DNA from: JAOAFX01 sp049700315
GTDB lineage: Bacteria > Hydrothermota > Tepidihabitantia > SM23-42 > JAOAFX01
Direction: 5' to 3'
Assembly (NCBI GenBank): GCA_049700315.1
Contig: JBNAVN010000041.1
Location: 1 to 22,660 of the forward strand
Length of the DNA stretch: 22,660 nt
Part shown: in pieces, positions 1-6,053 of the stretch
Numbering within the stretch: the first letter of the stretch is position 1
Layout of the letters: each line of letters begins with the position of its first letter
The notes under the pieces: model-generated
Seen by the model: the letters and a program-made list of their open reading frames with translations, nothing else
What the model was told of the DNA's origin: nothing
Database searches by the model: none
Translations under genes and position numbers: made by a program

Positions 1-11
1 GTGGATAACCT

Positions 12-28
12 GTCTCACTAAATGAGAC
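12..28. promoter_or_regulatory. Palindrome upstream of sigma-54 promoter, possible activator site
   Basis: GTCTCA (12-17) and TGAGAC (23-28) form a perfect 6-bp inverted repeat with a 5-base spacer. Its centre lies about 75 bases upstream of the start predicted from the sigma-54 element at 68-84. Sigma-54 promoters need an enhancer-binding activator bound upstream, usually at dyad sites, so this is the natural candidate. The role is inference; only the symmetry is seen. Confidence 0.4.
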
Positions 29-67
29 TGAGGGATGTGGATTTTATGAAATTTCGGCACTTTTGAG

Positions 68-84
68 TTGGCACGAAATTTGCA
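68..84 (+). promoter_or_regulatory. Sigma-54 (RpoN) promoter of the RiPP cluster
   Basis: TTGGCACGAAATTTGCA matches the sigma-54 consensus (YTGGCACG-N4-TTGCW) at every conserved base. The GG (-24 element) and GC (-12 element) are separated by 10 bases, as required. Transcription would begin near 95 and run through the small ORF at 182 to the precursor gene at 480. An 8-bp inverted repeat AAATTTCG (49-56)/CGAAATTT (74-81) overlaps the element and could be an operator. I found no convincing sigma-70 promoter between here and 480. Confidence 0.72.
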
Positions 85-181
85 TATGCAGAATTTAGAT
101 GGTTTTTGGGTTAGGGTTAAGAAGCGGGTTAAATAAAGGTGGTAAGGTTAAAAGTAAACGGGTAAGAAAGGAGAAAAAATT

Positions 182-280
182 ATGGGGCTAAATAGACTTT
201 ATTGTAGTGGTGCGATGAACCGAGGAATAGAGATAGATGAATCAGAAAGGCAATTTCGGATTGCGAAATGGACCAGATAG
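182..280 (+). CDS. Possible 32-residue leader peptide or decayed small gene
   Basis: An ATG follows a strong AAAGGAG site (167-173) at 8 bases and opens a 32-codon frame starting MGLNRLYCSG and ending at TAG 278-280. It lies in the transcript expected from the sigma-54 promoter, ahead of the precursor gene. The product is hydrophilic, contains one Cys and one Trp and matches nothing I know. It may be a regulatory leader peptide, a second peptide substrate or the start of a gene lost to the repeat-like sequence that follows. The ribosome binding site is the only strong evidence that it is translated. Confidence 0.3.
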   Translation: MGLNRLYCSGAMNRGIEIDESERQFRIAKWTR

Positions 281-320
281 ACCAGAGAAACCAAATAGAC
301 CAGATTGCGGTTCCGGTCCC

Positions 321-400
321 GACCCCTGGTGGTTGGTCACTTCTCTTTGTCATTCCGTGCTTGACACGGAATCCATTTCCAACCACCAGCGAGAAGGGTC
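321..400. repeat. Nested palindromic repeat element
   Basis: Three pairs of arms are nested around one centre: GACCC (321-325)/GGGTC (396-400), CTGGTGGTTGG (326-336)/CCAACCACCAG (379-389) and ATTCCGTG (352-359)/CACGGAAT (365-372), with loop CTTGA. The whole can fold into a long branched hairpin in the 5' leader of the RiPP transcript. It resembles dispersed palindromic or MITE-like repeats. No uracil tract follows, so it is not a standard terminator. Reading frames through it are not convincing. Confidence 0.6.
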
Positions 401-479
401 CTCCAAAAAGGTCGTGCTATTCGGGGGCCGGGTGGGCATGTTAAAATTAAATAGGGTGGAATAAAAAAGGAGGTTTAAA

Positions 480-623
480 ATGGTTTCCCCTCCGCAGAAT
501 TTGGGTGCCAAACAAAATGTTGACGTAGACGAATTATTAAAAATTGTTCGAGAGGATATTGAAAAAGCATTACTGATTGCTGCACCGTCGTGGGATGAAT
601 GTTGTCGGTTAATCACAACATAA
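480..623 (+). CDS. RiPP precursor peptide (47 aa), predicted
   Basis: This short gene starts at ATG 480, six bases after a near-perfect AAGGAGG (467-473), and stops at TAA 621-623. The 47-residue product has a polar N-terminus (residues 1-13), a probable amphipathic helix (about 14-33, containing VDELLKIVREDIEKALL) and a tail APSWDECCRLITT (35-47) with Trp38, Asp39, Glu40, Cys41 and Cys42. A short helical leader followed by a Cys- and aromatic-bearing tail just ahead of radical SAM genes is the normal architecture of a RiPP substrate. There is no double-glycine cleavage site, which fits the exporter downstream lacking a peptidase domain. Leader/core boundary and modifications are inference; a cut near Ala34-Pro36 is only a guess. 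I do not recognise the family. A hairpin after the stop would favour higher expression than the downstream enzymes. Confidence 0.75.
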   Translation: MVSPPQNLGAKQNVDVDELLKIVREDIEKALLIAAPSWDECCRLITT

Positions 624-630
624 GCAAAAT

Positions 631-670
631 AAGTAAAACAGGGCTCTTTACACTGAGCCCTGTTTTACTT
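631..670 (+). terminator. Hairpin after precursor gene, partial terminator or processing site
   Basis: AAGTAAAACAGGGCTC (631-646) and GAGCCCTGTTTTACTT (655-670) form a perfect 16-bp stem with an 8-base loop. It begins seven bases after the precursor stop codon and ends 14 bases before the first radical SAM gene. The upper stem is GC-rich and the lower part A/T-rich, so it could work as a leaky intrinsic terminator, or as a 3' stabiliser of the short precursor mRNA. Either would make far more peptide than enzyme, as seen in many RiPP operons. Confidence 0.7.
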
Positions 671-684
671 AAATACCGATAAAA

Positions 685-1977
685 ATGATATACTACAACT
701 CGCCTTTTAATATTGTAGTTTCAAGTAGCGATAAGTCATCAACCGTTCATAATCTTGTCACCAATACCGTATATGTTTTTCGTGAACGCTGGAATACAAT
801 TTTGGATGGGGCAAATGCAAATAAGGATTTGGCTAATGAATTATTAAAACGAAGTTTAATTGTAAACTCAGACGATTACATTACGAATGTTAAAAATTAT
901 TTTCAATTAAAAGATACCTCCAACAAAAGATTATTATTCTATTTTACACTTACAACTAAATGTGAATTTCATTGTAAATATTGTTTCCAAAATAATATTA
1001 AAAGATCAGATAGTTCTCCCGAAGTAATACAACAATTTGTGGATTGGCTTCACGAATATTTAAGTTCTTTTTCTCAAAATTTTGAAGAAATATTTTTGGT
1101 TATTTTTGGTGGGGACCCAATAACTCGTTCGGATCTTTCTTGTTTACTTCTAAAGTTTGTAAGCAAAATTTGTAACACACATAATCTAAAAATGCGTTCT
1201 ATTATGACAACGAATGGAACTGTTGCGGATACTGATTTAATAAATAAATTGAGAAAGAACGGCTTACAGACAATTCAGGTAAGTTTTGAGGGCCCCCGCG
1301 ATATTCATAATTTAACAAGACCCGGATCTTATGATACAATTCTTAGCAATCTCATAAAATATCAAAATCATTTTCATTTAAGAATAAAATACAATATATG
1401 GAAAGCAAATTCTGATCGTCCAGTTTTTGAGAAATTCTTAGATGATTTAGAGAAGCAAAAGATAACGAGGGAATGTATTATTGTATTAGAATCTATCCAG
1501 GAAACAACAACAAACTTAGGTCCAAAATCTGGGTGCTATCAATACAATGATCCATTGCTGGGTCAAATATTTACTCAATTCGTAGAAATTGGTAAAAAGA
1601 GGGGGTTTCGTATAAGCCTGAAATCAGCATTTCAACCTCCTTGTATGTTCACTTCCCGCAATAGTTATTTAATAGATACCAATGGAGATATATATAACTG
1701 CGATACCGCATTTGGAATTAAAAATTTTCGGGTGGGCAATATTTTTAAAACACCCCTTATAAAAATTGATAAAAACAAGAATCGTGAGCCAATTTTTAAT
1801 TTGGCTATGCGTGTGTGTGCCAAGAAGAGATGTCCATATTTCCCAATCTGTGAAACGGGATGCTATTTTTACAGGTATGTTAAAAACCTTAAGTTTAATG
1901 ATAGCCTATGCCGAGAAAGTTATATATCGTCTTTCTTCCCGTTATTAACAAAGATATTTCAAAGGGAGGTCAAGTAA
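685..1977 (+). CDS. Radical SAM/SPASM-type peptide maturase (enzyme 1)
   Basis: The 430-residue protein carries the radical SAM cluster motif CEFHCKYC (Cys93, Cys97, Cys100) and an FGGDP motif (141-145) for SAM binding. Its C-terminal third has seven cysteines (320, 339, 378, 383, 389, 393, 409) in the spacing of a SPASM domain, which binds auxiliary iron-sulfur clusters in peptide-modifying enzymes. Residues 1-80 precede the barrel and look like a small strand/helix domain; by position this could be a RiPP recognition element that grips the leader, but I cannot prove the fold. The likely substrate is the 47-residue peptide encoded just upstream; thioether or other side-chain crosslinking is typical of the family. 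The ATG at 685 has no clear ribosome binding site. Its base composition is very AT-rich compared with the rest of the window. Confidence 0.88.
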   Translation: MIYYNSPFNIVVSSSDKSSTVHNLVTNTVYVFRERWNTILDGANANKDLANELLKRSLIVNSDDYITNVKNYFQLKDTSNKRLLFYFTLTTKCEFHCKYCFQNNIKRSDSSPEVIQQFVDWLHEYLSSFSQNFEEIFLVIFGGDPITRSDLSCLLLKFVSKICNTHNLKMRSIMTTNGTVADTDLINKLRKNGLQTIQVSFEGPRDIHNLTRPGSYDTILSNLIKYQNHFHLRIKYNIWKANSDRPVFEKFLDDLEKQKITRECIIVLESIQETTTNLGPKSGCYQYNDPLLGQIFTQFVEIGKKRGFRISLKSAFQPPCMFTSRNSYLIDTNGDIYNCDTAFGIKNFRVGNIFKTPLIKIDKNKNREPIFNLAMRVCAKKRCPYFPICETGCYFYRYVKNLKFNDSLCRESYISSFFPLLTKIFQREVK

Positions 1978-1991
1978 TTAGGGATTATAAA

Positions 1992-3128
1992 ATGCCCCAC
2001 CATTTGAATATTATTTTTAAACCTATAAATGATCTCTGTAATTTAAATTGCGAATATTGCCACGAGAAGAGAGATCAAGAATTGTTATCCTCTAAGCAAT
2101 TATTCAAACCCATCCTTTATACCGATCTACCAATTACAAAATGGTTTCCTGAATTCGTATATAAATTTAAAAATATACCGGACATTAAAAAAATAAATTT
2201 TTGTTGGCATGGTGGCGAACCCTTGCTTCTCCCGTACGATTTTTACAGGCGTATCACCCACATTCAGCGAAAACAATTGGAGGAAACTATAAAATATGAA
2301 AATGTTGTTATAACCAACTGCATAAATATGGATAAGAATAAAATAAAATGGTTAAAAAAATTGAATATTTATCTTTCGGTTAGCTGTGATGGTCCTAATT
2401 ACCTCCATAATCAAGGAAGGTTTCAAAGCATTAGAATTTTCAAGAAATTTAGAAAAAATTTAGAGTTGGTTTGCAAAGAATGCAATTCTTTCTCTTTACA
2501 TATTGTAATAAATCAATATAATTTGCAAGAATATGGGGCAATTTTCGACTTTTTGAAACTCGTAAGGCCAAAAAATGGTGTTGCATTAGGAATATGCTTT
2601 ATGGAAAACAACATATTGTCTGGTGAGCTTTTGAAGAATTTTTTTCGCAATTTATTTGACCTGTGGTGGCCTGAAAGAACTCCCTATATAATGGAATTAG
2701 AAGAGATAATAAAAGGGCTAAATTTTCATCCGCCTAGGTACTGTAAACTTGCAGAAAACGGGTGTTTACATTTTATCACGGTCGATGCACAAGGGTTACT
2801 CTACAGTGGCTGCCAGCGAAAAGAAGATATGAAAATAGGATACATAGACGATCTGTATGTTGAGGACATCATTAATAGGCACTTGCGAAATATAGCATCC
2901 CTTAACAATAAAATTGTTGGCAAAACTTTTTTTGAGTATCTAAATTGTGATCCCCGTTTTATTTATTTCCAATCAAAAGGGTGTCCAAATAGACTAAATA
3001 GCAAAAATCAAGACCCGTACTTTCCTGTTTATGCTGATTTAATCACCCATATAGCCAAAAAATTAAAGATTGATACAAATAGACTCATTGAAGATTTAAT
3101 GAAAAGAAATGAAAAGAGAATATCTTAG
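1992..3128 (+). CDS. Radical SAM peptide maturase, SPASM/twitch-like (enzyme 2)
   Basis: The 378-residue protein starts almost at the catalytic motif: CNLNCEYC (Cys16, Cys20, Cys23), followed by WHGGEP (72-77). The opening FKPINDLCNLNCEYC recalls anaerobic sulfatase-maturase relatives, while WHGGEPLLLP also recalls cyclophane-forming maturases; I cannot choose between them. C-terminal cysteines at 251, 258, 274, 319 and 331 suggest an auxiliary cluster region smaller than in enzyme 1. No N-terminal recognition domain is present, so it may rely on enzyme 1 or bind the leader directly. The frame extends upstream to 1908, but that would overlap enzyme 1 by 70 bases; ATG 1992 has an AGGGA about 7 bases before it and leaves a 14-base gap. 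The two enzymes differ clearly in sequence and probably perform different steps. Confidence 0.87.
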   Translation: MPHHLNIIFKPINDLCNLNCEYCHEKRDQELLSSKQLFKPILYTDLPITKWFPEFVYKFKNIPDIKKINFCWHGGEPLLLPYDFYRRITHIQRKQLEETIKYENVVITNCINMDKNKIKWLKKLNIYLSVSCDGPNYLHNQGRFQSIRIFKKFRKNLELVCKECNSFSLHIVINQYNLQEYGAIFDFLKLVRPKNGVALGICFMENNILSGELLKNFFRNLFDLWWPERTPYIMELEEIIKGLNFHPPRYCKLAENGCLHFITVDAQGLLYSGCQRKEDMKIGYIDDLYVEDIINRHLRNIASLNNKIVGKTFFEYLNCDPRFIYFQSKGCPNRLNSKNQDPYFPVYADLITHIAKKLKIDTNRLIEDLMKRNEKRIS

Positions 3129-3852
3129 TTTTATTAAAGACAAAATAAAAATATTTTATACAGTAAACGACAAGGAATACGTTAAAGAAACATATTTCGG
3201 AGTAAAGAAAGGTATTGGAATCGTTTCTTCTTACTTTGGTTTAAATAAGAAATTGCCTGCCATTAAAGTTATAATTGCGAAAAATAGATTAGAGTATAAT
3301 TCTTTTTTGCAGCATTTATTTAAATTGGAATCATCAGAGACTCCTCTCACGAGAATTGCCCAGGTTAAGGGCAATTATATGTTATTACTATCTCCACAAT
3401 CCTATGCTACTGATTCTGTATATGTATATAATCGTGCCGATTATTTCCGTTTATTGATACATGAAATTATACATATGGTTGTCCGAATTGTTGCTGGAGG
3501 CGATGATAATGTTCCACGATGGTTTGAAGAGGGTCTTGCGGTATATCTTTCCAAACAGTGGTTATATGAAGATGAATTTAAAAAACCAATTTTTCAAAAG
3601 ATTTCTATAAATAGAGTTCCATCTTTAGCGAAAATAATCCGGATTAGGAGATATTATTATTATTGGGGCTGGACAATAATTAAATATATAGAGAAAAAAT
3701 ATGGAAAGAAAATGATATCCGAAATTACCAAAAAGTGTGCTCAGAGAGATATTTTTAAGATACTCAATGAAAAAAAGCATCTATTTGAACAAAAATGGAA
3801 AAGAGACTTGCTGAATAATACCAAAGAATATGTGTTGTTGAAAAAACAGTAA
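3109..3852 (+). CDS. HEXXH metallopeptidase (gluzincin, peptidase MA-like), candidate leader protease
   Basis: The 247-residue protein has a zinc-peptidase core: HEIIH (118-122) and, 19 residues further, PRWFEEGLA (136-144), whose Glu141 is the probable third zinc ligand. This pattern is that of the gluzincin peptidase MA-like families. There is no signal peptide or membrane segment, so it should act in the cytoplasm, unlike many secreted relatives. Its start overlaps enzyme 2 by 20 bases, implying translational coupling. Placed between the maturases and an exporter without a built-in protease, it is the obvious candidate for removing the precursor's leader. That role is inference from context; an immunity role cannot be excluded. 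Residues 150-247 are basic and without recognised motif. Confidence 0.8.
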   Translation: MKREYLSFIKDKIKIFYTVNDKEYVKETYFGVKKGIGIVSSYFGLNKKLPAIKVIIAKNRLEYNSFLQHLFKLESSETPLTRIAQVKGNYMLLLSPQSYATDSVYVYNRADYFRLLIHEIIHMVVRIVAGGDDNVPRWFEEGLAVYLSKQWLYEDEFKKPIFQKISINRVPSLAKIIRIRRYYYYWGWTIIKYIEKKYGKKMISEITKKCAQRDIFKILNEKKHLFEQKWKRDLLNNTKEYVLLKKQ

Positions 3853-3879
3853 TTGCTATATATTGTAGTGAAAACATTA

Positions 3880-5616
3880 ATGAAATTTACCACTAAAGAA
3901 GTTGCCTTAGGAACGAAATTTCTTAAATTTCTTAAACCTTACAGTCTCAAGGGGCTAATCGCTTTTATTTCCATGCTTTTTTCGATAGGATTACAACTGC
4001 CGATACCATTTTTGACAAGGTATTTGATTGATAAGGTAATTGTTCTTAAAAATTTTCAATTGCTGAATATTATTGGTTTTACAATCATTACTATTCTGTC
4101 AATTCGTTCAGCTACAGCATTTTTTGAGGGTTTTTTGCTCGCTACCTTTCGTGGACGGGTCTTGTTTGATATCAGGCTAAAACTCTTTGAGCATATCCAG
4201 AAACTTTCGCTTTCATTTTTTCATAAAAAAGAGACCGGTTATTTGATGTCCCGTCTTAGCGATGATGTAAATGCGGTCCAGGGACTACTTGCAGATACCT
4301 TGGTAACTGCAGGACAGAATATCTTAACCTTTATCGCCGGCGTTGCCTGCACATTGTATATCCATCCAAAACTTGCCTTAATCTGCTTTTTGATTCTTCC
4401 CTTTTATTTATTATCTTTAATGGTCTTTAATAAAAGGGTGAGAAGGATGAGTTATGAAGTGAGAGAAAGATATGCCCTATTGAATAGAGATTTACAAGAG
4501 TTATTATCTGGGGTTTCAGTGATAAAGGCATTTACTGGTGAAAAGAGGGCAACAATGAAGATGCTCGGTAAGATAAAAGAGGCAATTAGAAAAGAAGTTA
4601 AACTTGATATTACCGCAACGATTGCTTCAATCTCTTCCGCATTGATTTCTTCTGCCGGACCGATTGTCTTAATCTGGTTCGGCTGTTCAGAGATAATGAG
4701 AGGTAATTTAACGATTGGCAGTCTGATTGCATTCAATTCTTTTATTGGCTATCTCTTTGGACCAACAAGAAATTTGTATAATCTAAACCTGAATGTCCAG
4801 CGTTCACTGGCCGCGGTTGAGCGAATATTTGAGATGTTAGATTTGGCACCGGAAAGGGATGGTAAAAAAGAGATTGAGATAAAAGAAGGCAGGGTTGTAT
4901 TTGATAATGTCTCTTTCTCTTATAATGGGAAAGAAGAAGTTTTAAAGAATATCTCTTTTGAGGCAAATCCTGGAGAGGTGATTGCAATTGTGGGCAGGAG
5001 TGGGGTTGGTAAGACGACATTAGTATCTTTAATTCCAAGATTTTTTGAGCCTACAAAAGGCAGGATTCTGATTGATGGGATGGATATAAGTGAGGTAAAT
5101 CTTAAATCTTTACGCAAACAGATTGGAATCTGCTCACAGGAGACATTTCTATTTTCTGATACAATAAAAGAGAATATCAGGTTTGGTAATCCTGAGGCAA
5201 AGGATTGTGAGATAGAAGAATGTGCAAGACTTGCTTATGCGGATGTCTTTATAAAAGATTTACCCGAAGGTTACAAGACAAAAATAGGTGAGCGGGGTGT
5301 TAATCTTTCTGGTGGTGAGCGTCAGCGTATTGCGATTGCAAGGGCACTAATAAAAAATCCAAAGATTCTGATTCTTGATGAGGCAACATCACAACTGGAT
5401 TCAGAATCAGAAAATTTGATTCAAGAGGCATTAAAGAATCTATTAAAAAACCGCACAACCTTTATCATTGCCCACAGGTTATCAACAATCAAAAATGCGG
5501 ATAAGATTTTAGTTTTGGACGACGGCAAGATTGTGGGTCAGGGCAAACATGATGACCTTTACAAAACCTGTTCAGTATATAAGATGCTCTACGATGAGCA
5601 GTTTTTGAAGAGCTAA
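3880..5616 (+). CDS. ABC exporter, fused membrane and ATPase domains (MsbA/LmrA type)
   Basis: This 578-residue half-transporter has an N-terminal six-helix membrane domain (about 1-310) and a C-terminal ATPase with Walker A GRSGVGKTT (about 372), signature LSGGERQ (about 475), Walker B ILILDEA (about 495-501) and the H-loop IAHRLST (about 531). It would work as a homodimer in the inner membrane. No N-terminal C39 peptidase domain is present, so it does not cut a double-glycine leader itself. As the last gene of the cluster it probably exports the matured peptide, though general lipid or drug export is possible from sequence alone. The frame is open from TTG 3853, directly after the peptidase stop; I chose ATG 3880 because homology to the family begins shortly after it. 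Neither start has a strong ribosome binding site. Codon use shifts towards that of the host from about 4100. Confidence 0.88.
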   Translation: MKFTTKEVALGTKFLKFLKPYSLKGLIAFISMLFSIGLQLPIPFLTRYLIDKVIVLKNFQLLNIIGFTIITILSIRSATAFFEGFLLATFRGRVLFDIRLKLFEHIQKLSLSFFHKKETGYLMSRLSDDVNAVQGLLADTLVTAGQNILTFIAGVACTLYIHPKLALICFLILPFYLLSLMVFNKRVRRMSYEVRERYALLNRDLQELLSGVSVIKAFTGEKRATMKMLGKIKEAIRKEVKLDITATIASISSALISSAGPIVLIWFGCSEIMRGNLTIGSLIAFNSFIGYLFGPTRNLYNLNLNVQRSLAAVERIFEMLDLAPERDGKKEIEIKEGRVVFDNVSFSYNGKEEVLKNISFEANPGEVIAIVGRSGVGKTTLVSLIPRFFEPTKGRILIDGMDISEVNLKSLRKQIGICSQETFLFSDTIKENIRFGNPEAKDCEIEECARLAYADVFIKDLPEGYKTKIGERGVNLSGGERQRIAIARALIKNPKILILDEATSQLDSESENLIQEALKNLLKNRTTFIIAHRLSTIKNADKILVLDDGKIVGQGKHDDLYKTCSVYKMLYDEQFLKS

Positions 5617-5805
5617 GTTGGAATGTTGAGTTATGAAGAATTTAGCAGGGAATTGTAAATTTTTCGTCAATCCTACAAACCATTATTTCTTTGTTTCTTA
5701 AGAAAGTAAGAAATTGATTGCCCTTAAGTTTTAATACTCAAAAGAGGGGGAAACAAATTCACCCATGGCACTACTCTATTAGAATTCATAAATTTTACAA
5801 TTTCT

Positions 5806-5835
5806 CAATTCCACAATTATGGAATCGTGGAATTG
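5806..5835. repeat. Inverted repeat, 9-bp arms
   Basis: CAATTCCAC (5806-5814) and GTGGAATTG (5827-5835) are perfect arms around a 12-base loop. It is the first of three palindromes within 155 bases. Confidence 0.6.
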
Positions 5836-5864
5836 ATTACTACAATCAAACATAAATCTTTTTT

Positions 5865-5909
5865 CAAAAGTCAACACTTTTTACCCTGTGTCAAAAATGT
5901 TGACTTTTG
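5865..5909. repeat. Inverted repeat, 12-bp arms
   Basis: CAAAAGTCAACA (5865-5876) and TGTTGACTTTTG (5898-5909) are perfect arms. With one bulged C the stem continues through TTTTT (5878-5882) and AAAAA (5893-5897), leaving a loop of about 10 bases. It could stop transcription from the cluster, or be a binding site or transposon end; none is proven. Confidence 0.65.
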
Positions 5910-5930
5910 CATCACCCAGCATTTCATCTT

Positions 5931-5959
5931 GCGGTAATGGATTTTCAATCCATTACTGC
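5931..5959. repeat. Inverted repeat, 10-13-bp arms, 3-base loop
   Basis: GTAATGGATT (5934-5943) and AATCCATTAC (5947-5956) are perfect arms around TTC; allowing one G-U pair the RNA stem reaches 13 bp (5931-5959). It is very compact, but lacks a following T-run. Confidence 0.6.
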
Positions 5960-6017
5960 AGATAATGAAATTTTTTATTATTAGATGCTGAAACAAGCCT
6001 GAAAAGAAATGAGACCC

Positions 6018-6053
6018 TGAAACAACCCGTGAAACAATCACTGAAACAAGTTC
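6018..6053 (+). repeat. 12-bp tandem repeat, three units
   Basis: TGAAACAA recurs at 6018, 6030 and 6042, exactly 12 bases apart, each followed by four variable bases. A fourth TGAAACAA lies at 5989. The only possible start (GTG 6029) of the following reading frame falls inside this repeat, which argues that the frame's 5' part is not native coding sequence. Confidence 0.6.

Larger units (their letters stand above)
5617..6028. other. Repeat-rich spacer without a gene
   Basis: No credible coding frame is seen over about 410 bases. The first 190 bases hold nothing recognisable and no clear terminator for the exporter gene. The rest contains three separate palindromes (5806-5835, 5865-5909, 5931-5959), then CTGAAACAA-type repeats that run into the truncated reading frame beginning at 6029. 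Confidence 0.6.

Noticed and set aside
361..366. TTGACA as a -35 box for the precursor gene
   Set aside because: It is the loop and arm of a palindrome and no -10-like hexamer follows at 15-18 bases.
237..464. Open frame of 75 codons upstream of the precursor gene
   Set aside because: It runs through the nested palindromic repeat, has no ribosome binding site and reads like repeat translation rather than protein.
1908..1991. Upstream extension of the second radical SAM gene
   Set aside because: It would overlap enzyme 1 by 70 bases and adds no family sequence; the conserved start begins at ATG 1992.
1..5616. Quinohemoprotein amine dehydrogenase or sulfatase maturation locus instead of a RiPP cluster
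   Set aside because: No sulfatase or dehydrogenase subunit gene is present; the only plausible small substrate is the 47-residue peptide.
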